From assembly GCF_027595985.1 (NCBI RefSeq), contig NC_073304.1, forward strand, positions 216,754,000 through 216,817,999: a stretch of 64,000 nt of DNA. The letters run 5' to 3'. The position numbers and the translations under genes were made by a program. Under the pieces are notes generated by a model. That model saw nothing but the letters and a program-made list of their open reading frames with translations. It searched no databases and had not been told where the DNA came from. Shown here piece after piece: positions 22,364-33,300 of the stretch; the stretch's first letter is position 1, and the number at the start of each line of letters is the position of its first letter. This DNA comes from Sorex araneus (lineage: Eukaryota > Chordata > Mammalia > Eulipotyphla > Soricidae).

Positions 22364-22535
22364 TGTTTTTTGCTTTTTGGATCACACCTGGCGGTGCACA
22401 GGGGTTACTCCTGGCTCTGCACTCAGGAATTACTCCTGGCGGTGCTCAGGGGACCATATGGGATGCTGGGAATTGAACCCAGGTCAGCCGCGTGCAAGGC
22501 AAACGCCCTACCTGCTGTGCTATTGCTCCAGCCTC
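22364..22535 (-). repeat. SOR-type SINE
   Basis: Full-length minus-strand copy (gctttttggatcacacctgg to attgctccagcct). Confidence 0.94.
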
Positions 22536-22989
22536 TCAAAATATCTTTAAATCCTCCTCCGTTCACCCGTTATCACTTACACATCCTCTCTGATGCATCT
22601 TAAGTCAGGTGGCCTCTGGCTGGGCTGGTAGGAAGGCTCTGAACATGGAATCTGATTAGTGATGGACGGGAGCGGGTAAAGGGATGGCACCTCTGTTCTC
22701 TAGTTTGCAGACTAGTACTGCCTTGTCCAGTCCAGCACTAACTCACTCAGGATGGACAACTCAGCGCGCAGACCTGCTTATGACCCTGGAGGGACCGAAG
22801 TGGCTCCTGATGACTAATCTGGACAGGCCTTCAAGCTCCACGGGGTGAGCGGAGGCTCCCTAGGGGTGTTTCAGGGCAGGGTACTCGTGGATTTTAATTT
22901 AGATTGATGTTTTGGCTCCAGTGCTGAGCCCACCAAATGGTCCTGGCAGCTTCAGTGTACCGCTCAACCAGATGAGCAAAGACGGAAGG

Positions 22990-23160
22990 AATGAGGGAGT
23001 AGCGGCATACAATGTGCTTAGTATACACCTTCTCTTAGTATACTCCTCTGCTAGAGGAGTATACACACCTAGCAGCTGCCATCTCCACTTTACAATGAAG
23101 CACTGCGACACAGTGGTCACCAGCTGGCTATGGATATTGTGGGTTTAACCCCTGCACCAT
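22990..23160 (-). repeat. Probable MIR element interrupted by a hairpin
   Basis: actttacaatgaagcactg, cagtggtcaccagctggct and gtgggtttaacccctgc follow the MIR core in order on the reverse strand. Old and diverged. Confidence 0.45.
23038..23064. other. Perfect 12-bp inverted repeat with a 3-nt loop
   Basis: Arms gtatactcctct (23038-23049) and agaggagtatac (23053-23064) around gct. About 0.9 kb beyond the proposed FBXL20 poly(A) site. Confidence 0.9.
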
Positions 23161-23223
23161 CTTCATTCCTTCCCAGTCACGGGAAGGATGATGCACTGCG
23201 CAGATGAAAGACTCAAGCTGAGC

Positions 23224-23366
23224 TCAGGGCAACAGGACAGCTGGCAGGGCTTTTGGCTTGCATGTGACTGACACAGGTTTGATCCCCAACCCAGATACCA
23301 TTTCCTGAGCCCTGCTAGGAGTAAGCCCTAAGCACTTCTGGGTACTTCCCCACAAAAGAAAAAATG
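23224..23366 (+). repeat. Degenerate SINE
   Basis: Plus-strand copy: ggacagctggcagggcttt, caggtttgatccccaac, A-rich end. Confidence 0.7.
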
Positions 23367-23414
23367 AAGTAAAGACTCAGTCTGAATTTGTACTATTAAA
23401 CTAATCCAGAGGGT

Positions 23415-23742
23415 TTTGGGTCATACCTGGTAGTGCTCAAAACTTATTCTTGACTTTTTTTTTTCTTTTTGGGTCACACCCAGCAATGCACAGGGGTCAC
23501 TCCTGGCTCATGCACTCAGGAATCACCCCTGGCGGCACTCAGGGGACCATATGGGATGCTGGGATTTGAAACCGGGTCGGCCGCGTGCAAGGCAAACGCC
23601 CTACCCGCTGTGCTATCACTCCAGCCCCTTATTCTTGACTCTTATTCCTGGCTGGCTTGGGGAACCATATAGGGTGCTAGAGATGGAATCCAGGTTGGCC
23701 GCATGCCAGGCAAATGCACTACCTGTTGTACTCATGCCCCTA
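23415..23742 (-). repeat. Old SINE split by a younger one
   Basis: The minus-strand host copy runs from gggtcatacctggtag to gttgtactcatgcccc and is broken at 23456-23627 by the insertion annotated separately. Confidence 0.75.
23456..23627 (-). repeat. SOR-type SINE nested in an older SINE, 13-bp TSD
   Basis: Perfect direct repeat cttattcttgact at 23443-23455 and 23628-23640 brackets a near-consensus copy. Confidence 0.96.
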
Positions 23743-23939
23743 AACCGAAAGTTTTAAAATGGTCTTTGTTTTCCTTAAGAGACAAGTGGAATTCAATAAT
23801 AAAGGCTATTAATTAAAGGTTATTAAAATATATAAGGATGCCCAAAGGAGGCCCCTTTACTCAGCCCATGACTGATTCTCGGGTTCAAGGAAGAATCACA
23901 GATCAAAGTCAGGCTATTTCTGCAGCAAAATGAAAAGTC

Positions 23940-26900
23940 GTCACAGCTTATTTCCTTTAATTAATTCATAAAACAAAATTAGAACATACATGAAACAATA
24001 ATAGTTACATAACAATTTATATATTTATATATAAAAGACTTTTTTTTTCTTTTTTTCTTTTTCTTTTTTTTTTTAGTCCAAAGATTTTTAAAGCAAAAGA
24101 ATCCTCTACTGCCACCCTGGATTTGTTTTAAATAAGCCTCCCTCCCCCATCCTCATGTACCCAAAGTAGCAGAAACAGTCCCTGGGACAGAAGTGGGGCC
24201 GCGTCAGCCCCCTGGGAGAACTGTGCTGGAGCAGGCCTGGCGGGAACAGGCAGCTTCGTCTGCAGCGCAGACTCCAGCAGGGTGGTCCAAAGGCCGGGGG
24301 AGGCGCGGGCCAGACAGCGGAGTGTGGGTCAGACCCCGCCAGCCAGCAGCCTTGGCGTGTTACCCCATCAGCACACTGGGGTCAGAGTTTAGGCAGGGCG
24401 CGCCAGGGATGAAACAGCCTGGTTTAAAGATAAAAATGTCTCCTACAGCACCATTGACCCATCCATCTCTGTCCCCAAACAGAGTCTGACAGGCAGGGGG
24501 AGTCCTCACAGTTCTCTGAGCTCTGCACAGGCCACGCTTTCTGTGCTCTCAGGGTCCCTGGAAGGCGGGCAAAGGTGAGGGCAGCTGGGAAATGCTCGAG
24601 GCAGGTTACCGGGAAACAATTCCTGGGAGGAAAAAAGGACGGGGCCAGAATGGGAGGCGTCGGAAGGCTGAGCCATAAAACAAGGTCGGAGAAGGCAGAA
24701 TTAAGGCCTTTTCCCTGCTCCAGTACCCTCCGGACTGGGGAGTCAGGTCCCCAGGGGCCAGCTGCATCGTGGTGAGAAAGACACACAGTCGCTCCTCAGG
24801 AGCCCCGGCCCACGAATCCTGCAGGCGCCATCAGGCTCTAGGAGTTAGAGGCTAGTGGAATTTGCAGATGAGGGAATGAAGAGAAGAAATCTATGACCCA
24901 CCTCTTCCTGCACTCAATAGAATTAACAGTCATCAGAGAAGCACAAATAAGAAATTATTCTTGGGGAGGATGTAAACCCAGGAAAGTAGCAGCAAAGGTT
25001 TCACTTATTACTGATCTATTATTTAGCACTAGAAAAAAACAAAATCATTCAAGTCTTTAGGCGGAAAAAAGATAAAGCTAATCAATCACGCACTCAAACC
25101 ACGCCAGAGACTCCTTTCAAGTCAGGTTTTTCGAAGACTTGAGGTTTTCATTCTCTAGTGCCCAAAACAAAAACAGAACAAAGCAGAATACTGAATTCAG
25201 GGACCGAAGAAGGATTAGGCTAAAGTAAGAAACACAAATATGTGAGCAGCAGTGTGGTACAGGTTCGGATTAGTGAAGGAGTAAGAGACAATGACATGAG
25301 TCTTGTGAAGTGACGTCTTATTCCACTTTAACAAAGGTGACGTGGCTGCAATGGCATCCCTGGTCTCCTGGGGTAGAGCAGAGGGAAGGGGGAGGGGGTG
25401 TCCTGGGCACTTTCTGGAGAGGGGATCCTCACTGGTGAAAACCAGGCCCAGAAGCTGCTGGGAAGCACTGGTGGCCATTGCAGTGTCCACCCCCATCTGG
25501 ATGGTGGCCCAGGTGTTTGGAAAGCAGAAACAGTTTGCCTAGTGGTCAGGAGTGCTCTGGGCTTAAGGGAGGGAGAACAAACCCACTCCTAGGTGGGACG
25601 GCTGCTGTCACACTCAGGGCAGAAATGGGCTCCTGGGGCCAAGTCTCCCAGATCCAGAACTGACATACCCCCTTCACCTAGACTCTCATCGACCACTTCC
25701 CTACCCTAACTCTCCAAACAATACACTGGAAGATAGAATGTAGAATAACCGTTGAGTTCTTTGCTCTAGAAGGGTAAAATCCCCTTGGCTGGGGAAGCAT
25801 GGAGACTCACCATCTGCAAACCGAGCTCTTCTAAGAGTTTATTTATCACAACTGCATGGAAGTTGGGGATGCAGCTCAGTGGAGCACTTACATGCCTGAA
25901 GCCCTAGGCTCGATCCCCCCCGCACCAGGGGGGCTGGGTGTGGTCCAGAACCACAAGGCGAAGATGGAAGAGACACATTATGGAATTCTTAATGCCCCCC
26001 CCCCATGGCAACTTGGCTAACATTACTTCTGTGCTGAATATTAAGCAGATTTCCCCTGGGCTCCAAATATTCACCCAGGGTCAGCTGAGAGACTAACACT
26101 TCTATGGATCAAAAGGGACAACACTGGAGACTTGCCCCAGGATAGGGAGTCACTGACCTCAAATGGGGCCAGGGCGCATGACTGAGCATTTCAGCACCTG
26201 TCCCACAAGGAGGCCTGGCTTCTGCCCTACCCCACTCCCCAACCAGAACAAACCAACCAACCGCTATTATTTCCGGCACATAGAAAGTTTGTCCCAAGAG
26301 GGCAACGTCTGAGCAGCACATACTTTGCTGGAGATTCAGGATGCTTAGTGAGGACACTGGGGTACAGCAAATAGAGTCAAATATTATACCCAAATTACCT
26401 GGGTTTATTATGTATGTGGTCCTACACAACTTTCTGTACCATTCAACTGTAAAATTAAAATGAGCTGGGATGTAGCTTAGCTGGTAGAAGACCTGCTTTG
26501 CGTGTTAACACACACGAAGATGAGGTGGGGACACCATACTCCCTCTCACCCTTCTGGTACTTTAGTCTTCTGGTCTAAGATCGCTGTGAGGGGAAGGATT
26601 CAACCTCAAGACCTCCACATTCCGCACCTCTTCTCAAATAAGACTTGATAAATTCACACTGCCTGGGTTAGAGGTGGTAAAAATCTCTAGGACTAGTGGG
26701 CAGACGACAATCTTGATAAAATGTTATCACCTGGAATTTCAAAGCATGAGGAGAGAAACCTAGCCTTAAACTGTGGCGTATAAGGAGAAAAAGGCAGAAT
26801 AGAGCAACTTCCTTTACATCTCTCCTTTCCAGGGGACAAGAGCAGCATGTAACTTTTCAGCCAGGGTCCTCAGTGCTCTTCCTGTCTGCATGACCCGGTT

Positions 26901-29900
26901 ACCTAAGACACACTGCCCACAGGAAACCACCCAATTCTTTCCAGTAACACTCTCACACTTCCTAACAACTCTAAATCAAAACAAGTTCCACTGCATACCT
27001 GCTTAACCCCTCATAATACTAATGGGCTATCAGACCAACAAAAATATACTTTATAAGGCAATGAGAAGAAATAAAGACCTCAAGTGCTGCAGCATTACAG
27101 AGAGATCGAACTATTTGGAAAGCCCAAAATAAAGCATCAAAAAACCCACCAGGTTTCCGCCTATCATGTGTGGTGGAAGGAACGCGTGAAATTCCTGCTA
27201 ACATAATGGGTATGGAAAGCAGACTGGATACTTACAATGAGCGTTTAAAGAATACTTTTACATCCCACAAGAGCAGGAATTAATAAGAAAAGAAAACATT
27301 TTTCTTTACATAAAACACGTATATATGCTGTCATACTCCAAATATTGGAAAAAGCTAAAGCTGGATCACTGTTCAACAGTTTGATTTCAAAGTTAATTCA
27401 AAGAGCAAACACCTCTCTACACCTGTGAATCCTCATTAAATTTCAAGAGTTTCTGACATGGAGACATGGGCATTATGTTTAGGTATCAGGACTCTTTCCA
27501 AACTGCATAAAAACTTACCAAGTTGGGTTCTCAAAATCTTGGTACATTCCTTTATCATCTGGCGGTAGTTTGTAGACTGGCATAAAACACAGATTTCCTG
27601 CCAAACTTGATGGGCCTTAAGTTTTCTTGAGAATGGAACAAGGCTCCAGCCTGACCACATGTGAGTCAGTATTGCTCCCTGCAGGGCCTCGATTGTCTCA
27701 CTTGACTGTTCTTGGCCCACACAGGAAGGAACGCCTGGGAAAGTCCAAATGGACCAGTTTGTCGAGTTCGCTCTTTGAGCAGAGAAATAAGCTTTTCAAC
27801 ATGTCATGGACTAGTCACTAGGATCCTCTAAACTTATATGTCTAATATTAAGAAATACCCTAATAATCTCAATTATTGGGCAACTCAAATTCACCCACTG
27901 AGTCAGGGTTTTATGGTTAATAAATTCCTTCAGGTACTACTATAAAAAAAGCATACATTAAAAAAGATGACCCCAAATATTTACCTTTTTGAGTGACCTG
28001 AATATTATCAACCACATCTGGAAGTGCATGCGTGCGTGTATGCATGCATGCATGACTTCATATGTGTGGGCTACAGCCAGGAGACTAATAATGGCATTAT
28101 GAAAAGAGAGTAAGGGAAAAGATAGGAAAATACAAGTCATCTGTGCTTTTAAAAGAGCATAATGATAATAAAACTGGATTTAAAATGAAAAGCATGATAA
28201 TGTTGGGCAACACATATTTTTAAGATTTTTTGACTGTTGGAGAAATGAATTATACCTTATGCTTACATATGCTAGTAGAACCAGCACTTGCAAACATTTC
28301 ATGAAGATGATCTAAGACCATGCGGGCTGCACATTTATACCCTAATAACAGATCTATAGAAAGTGATCATTCTGCTTAAAAAAAAAATCACATACTGTTA
28401 AAAACATGGAGCTTAGAAACATTTTTTTTCTTGTTCTTGGGCCTTATCTAGCTGTAGTCAGGACCCATATGGCGTGCTTCGGATCAAACCCAGGTTAGCT
28501 ATGTGCAAGGCAAGAGCCTCACCTGCTGTGATCTCTCTCCAGCCCCAGAAATTTTCTTCCTAAGGAACTCTTTGTTCCCTCATCTTTCGTGAGTTAGGCG
28601 AGAGGGTGGAAATAGGAAGATGTTTTTAGGGGCACTATATGTACCCTTGCCATAAGCTCTGGGGACTAGGCAGAGCAGAGAAGGGAAGTTCTACTTCTTC
28701 CCACTGCTCTCTCTGCTGACCCCAATACATTTCACCACGCTACTCTTTTAAGAGTAAAGAGCACCGAACAGATATAGCTGACAAGTATCTGGAATGGAGC
28801 TGATCGTGGAAGGCTTCATCATCAGATACAGCAATGACATCAACACTTACACAGTGGTGATTAGCTGTGACAGTGTCATTCCTGGATCCCTGATAGGTTG
28901 AAATGGTATTAAAAAAAGAGAGCGAGAGACCAATTGGCTAGACAGCTATCCCTTAGCCTGCTCAACCAAAACCATCCCAAAGCTACAAATCAAAGAAATC
29001 ACTGCCTCACACTTAAGATTGGATTGGGACAAACAGGCCTGAGCACTGGTGGTGAGGTGTGCAGGGGCAGTCTGGAGATTTGTCATTGTACTCTTGACCA
29101 AAAATGCGATTCCCTCTTTCCTTATTATGAAGTTTCAAGGAAGGAAAAATGTGCAAGGGAATACCGAGAACATCATGCGTATTATTGTATATCACAGAGA
29201 GAGCAAAAACCAAAAGGCAGAGTTTGTTTTCATCAGTGAGTTTTAGCTCAATATCTTCTTGTAACTTTCCTTGCTTTTCTTAGAGTTTCCCTTCAGAGTG
29301 GCAAAGATTCAGGCAGGGTCCCCTAATGGGTAAAATTCAGAATTAAAAAAATATTTATTGATAACGTCTCTTTTTAAAAATGTTTGGTAACCCCAACTAA
29401 TTATCCAAATGCAACCTGTAAACACGACAACAGCAAAAAGAATAACAGTTGAGTGTGAGTAAGCAGACCATGGACAGGTGACAGACGGAACAAAGTGCAG
29501 GAGGGGGCAACAGAAAACACAAGACAGGCACACAATGTGCTACAGAGAGTGAGTGGCCACCTGTGTGACCAAGCATCAACTCTGGACCACAGTGATTTCA
29601 AAGCGACCATTCAGGAAGCCTCTGGGCCAAACACTCCAAGAACATATGGGGCGGAATGGAAGAGCCTTCTTTCTGAGCATGCTCAGCATGTTGGCGTAGC
29701 AACAAGGAAGCACAGAAGCTCTGGTGTCACCTCACAATGGGTGGCTACCACATATAGGATGCAAAGAAATTTTCTTTCTGGTCCCTGGATGCAACATTTA
29801 TTGTTTTTTTTTCTATGCTTTCCTTGACCCTGGAAGACTGCGGTTGCTGTTCCAAAATCAACAAAGAACCCTCTCCAGAAAATAAGGAAACCACAGGTAG

Positions 29901-30217
29901 CAGTAACACTGGGTTTGCTGGAATGCCGCCGGCCCTTTCCTCTGCCTATGATTTTCTTTGAGGCATGCCAATGGGAATGGGTAAGTTTTACCAATCCACT
30001 TGATAAAGGCGGCACAGATTTCCGTTCCCTGGTCACAGAGCTAGAGTGGGTAGGGCTGAGGCTGGGTATGTGTATGTGTGTGTGGCTCTGGGGATCTGGA
30101 CACTGCCCTCACTTTGTAACCCTTGCCCAGAACACTGGCGTTGCTTCCTCTGGAGACTCCACGGCAACTCTGCAGTTCCATTAAATACTCAGTTCACAAT
30201 GCTGACCACCGCCACTG
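23940..30217 (-). other. FBXL20: Probable FBXL20 3' UTR
   Basis: Between the FBXL20 stop codon and an ATTAAA signal at 23956-23961 lie about 6.3 kb with no well-preserved SINE, against roughly one per kilobase elsewhere. That is what purifying selection on a long 3' UTR would give. Only old remnants occur: tRNA-like heads at about 25862-25965 and 26459-26520 (plus strand) and a deleted minus-strand copy at about 28423-28546. Internal AATAAA hexamers on the gene strand (for example 25839-25844) could give shorter forms. The extent is inferred. Confidence 0.5.
23956..23961 (-). terminator. FBXL20: Candidate poly(A) signal of FBXL20 (ATTAAA)
   Basis: tttaat on the plus strand reads ATTAAA on the gene strand, in an AT-rich strip (23950-24045) followed by ctgtgacgac, a possible downstream GU element. 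Cleavage would be near 23930-23945. Confidence 0.4.
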
Positions 30218-30325
30218 TCATAGGATGATGCAGCATCTGCAGAAGCGCTGTCTGCTGCCCCCTACTGATGGGGGTGGAGTGACAGGTGCGAAGTAGGCGT
30301 GGACTTTAATATTGGGTAAATGGGT
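30218..30325 (-). CDS. FBXL20: FBXL20 last coding exon (residues 402-436 and stop)
   Basis: Acceptor tttcag then ACC. Encodes THLPNIKVHAYFAPVTPPP through CRCCIIL and TGA (30218-30220). The final CIIL is a CaaX box; Leu in the last position favours geranylgeranylation, as described for FBXL2, so membrane anchoring is likely. The upstream CRC cysteines could be acylated (inference). Confidence 0.96.
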   Translation of the reverse strand, partial: THLPNIKVHAYFAPVTPPPSVGGSRQRFCRCCIIL

Positions 30326-33300
30326 CTGAAACAAGACAGAGACATTACTTACTAAGAGAGGATGCCAACAAAAGAGCAGTGCTGCTTTTCAGAAACATCA
30401 GAGATAACTGGAGCCACAGATCAGCAGGGAGGGCACTTGTCTGATAAACATCCACCCAGGTTTGATCCCCAGCACCCCATATGTACCCCAAGGCCCCGCC
30501 AGGAGTGATCCCTAAAAATAAAAAGAAAAATGGAAAAAGAAATGCCACAGAGAGGCAGAACAGGCTTGAAAGCAGAAGATAGGTATCAGAAAGATGTTGA
30601 GAGGCCAGGCTGCAATCTGCATCATAAACTATTCTAGGATAGATAGAATAGTGGGTAAGGTGCTTGCCTTGCACTTGGCTGACTTGGTGGTTTGATCCCC
30701 AGCATCTCATATGGTCTTCCCAGCACTGCTAGGAGTGATTCCTGAGTGCAGAGCCAGGAGTAATAAAACCAAAGGAAAATTTCACAATAACTCTTCACTT
30801 CTGGTGGGCTTCGGGGACTATATGTGGTGTGAGGGATTGAACCCAGGTCTGCAACTTTCAAGGCAAGTACCTTACCTGTTGTACTATCACTCTGGCTCCC
30901 TTGCTAATCTTTTGTCTTTTAGGCCATAGCTGGTGATGCTCAGGGGTTTTTCCTGGCTTTGCACTCGAATTAACCTAGAGGTGCTCAGGGTACATATGGG
31001 GTGCCAAGGACTGACTACATGTGAGGCAAACACCTTACTGGCTATACTATTTCTCTGGGCCCTCATTAACCTCTTTTAATAACAAACTTCTTATTTCTGA
31101 ATTTTTCTCGGGGGTAACACCTGAGGGTTTAATTAGAAGTGGTGCAGCCATCTTTACCCTGAGTCTCTTGATCCCAGCCCGTGTGATTTGCTGGCAGTCA
31201 TAGAGTTCTATTCGCTCAAGGCTGTGACAACTCTTCAAGTGCTCCAGGGATGCATCTGTAATTAGCGGGCAGTTGTCCAGTTCGATCACCTCCAGCTGGT
31301 CATGGGCGCAGGCCCCGTTCCCCAGGTGACGAATTCCATCGTCTGTAATCAACTCACAGTGAGACAGGCTCTGCAACCAAATAGAGCAAGGAAGGACACT
31401 GAAATAGTGTAAGGCATTCTTCCACCCAGTGGCCCACCTGAAGGAGGAAAGACTTCTTGGCTATCTTTTTTTTTTTTTTTTTCTTTTTGAGTCACACCCG
31501 GCAATGCTCAGGGTGTTACTCCTGGCTCTGCACTCAGGAATTACCCCTGGCAGTGCTCAGGGGACCATATGGGATGCTGGGAATCGAAACCAGGTTGGCC
31601 GCGTGCAAGGCATAAGCCCTACCCTCGGTGCTATTACACCAGCCCCCTTCTTGGCTATTTTGACGTAGATGGAGCCATTGCTTGATCTATACAGTAAGAT
31701 GAAGCAAGCAAACTCAGTTTGGGGGGTTCGCCATTTGATAGTCAATGACCTACATTTTTATGATTGTAAGTATATTTTGTGAATTAATGTAAATATACTT
31801 TGTGAACTACGAAATACCTCAACAAATGATAAGCCTCCTAAAAATCAGTCCATTTTATTTGTACAGGCTTAAATGGGGTTAAAACTTCAGCTGCACAAAA
31901 TAACATAGAATTTGGACTGAATACTGAATAACTGATACTGGTATGCCCAAGCAGGTAAATTTTTTTTAACGTTTCAGTCACTGTGCCTTACAATTATACA
32001 ATATTGTCAATGACAGAGTTTCCTGACTACAACATTCTAACCCCACGTTACCCACCAATGTTCATTTCCCTCCACCACTGTCTCAGGGTCTCTTCTCACC
32101 CACTGATGCCAACTTCCCCACCTTCACCCTCCCCCCCTCACACCTAACTGCCAGGGAAACTGAGTTCTGCCCAGCAGACAAATCTTATGGCTAATAGGTA
32201 TAGGCATCCCTTTATATTAATCTTTTTACCTTATCAGCTGTCCCTGACTTCCTAACTCCTTGTGAAACTGAGAACCCTTGACTGAATTCTGGACAGCAGT
32301 GTGCCATAAACACATCAAAAATGAGTTGAGGTACTCGAGTCACCCAGAATGCTAGCTCTTAGCACGACTGAGTGCAATAGAAGAGAACTCCCTTAATTAA
32401 ACCTTGATTGGTTTATATGGTGCAAAGGGGAAACAACTATTTTAGGCCCTTGGGAATCTGGAAATATAAAACAGCATCAAATGTAATTTATGGAATAATA
32501 TTACTGCTATTTGTGTATCTCTATTTTCTTTATTTTATTCATATATCAATGAGTACATATGATGTTTCATTATATAGACTATGAATAATTAGGCACTGCA
32601 TTTAAATTGCAAGTCCTTTAAGTGTAAAATACAAAACTTTTCTTAATGTTTTTAAATATTCTTTTTTTTTTTTTTTTTGCTTTTTGGGTCACACCTGGCG
32701 ATGCACCGGGGTCACTCTTGGCTCATGCACTCAGGAATCACCCCTGGAGGTGCTCAGGGGACCATATGGGATGCTGGGAATCGAACCCGGCTTGGCCACA
32801 TGCATGCAAGGCAAACGCCCTACCCGCTGTGTTATCGCTCCAGACCCCAGACGTGTATTTTAAAAACATTAAGAGGGGCTGGATCGATAGCACAGCGGGT
32901 AGGGCATTTGCCTTGCACGTGGCCAAGCCGGGTTCGATTCCCAGCATCCCATATGGTCCCCTGAGCACTGCCAGGGGTGATTCCTGAGTGCAGAGCCAGG
33001 AGTGACCCCGGTGCATCGTCAGATGTGACCCAAAAAGAAAAAAAAAATACACGTCTGTTATTTTGTTGTCTCTTTTTGTAATGCTTCTGTGTAATTATGT
33101 TCGTGATATATATCTTTAGAAGAATATCACAATGTAACTCTCTGTACCTTTTTGCTGTATTTTATCAAAAATGCTTTAAATCATTAAGCCCTAAGATGCC
33201 ATTATACAGTTTCAATTAGTGTCATTACTCATTTTGACCACTTAATAAATTTATAAGTTATGTTCAGATTATCTCAAAAATAATATTTAGATTATTTAAG

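Noticed and set aside
32020..32165. Firm LINE-1 call
   Set aside because: Similarity to the other 3' ends is limited to a few words, so it is only mentioned within the intron entry.
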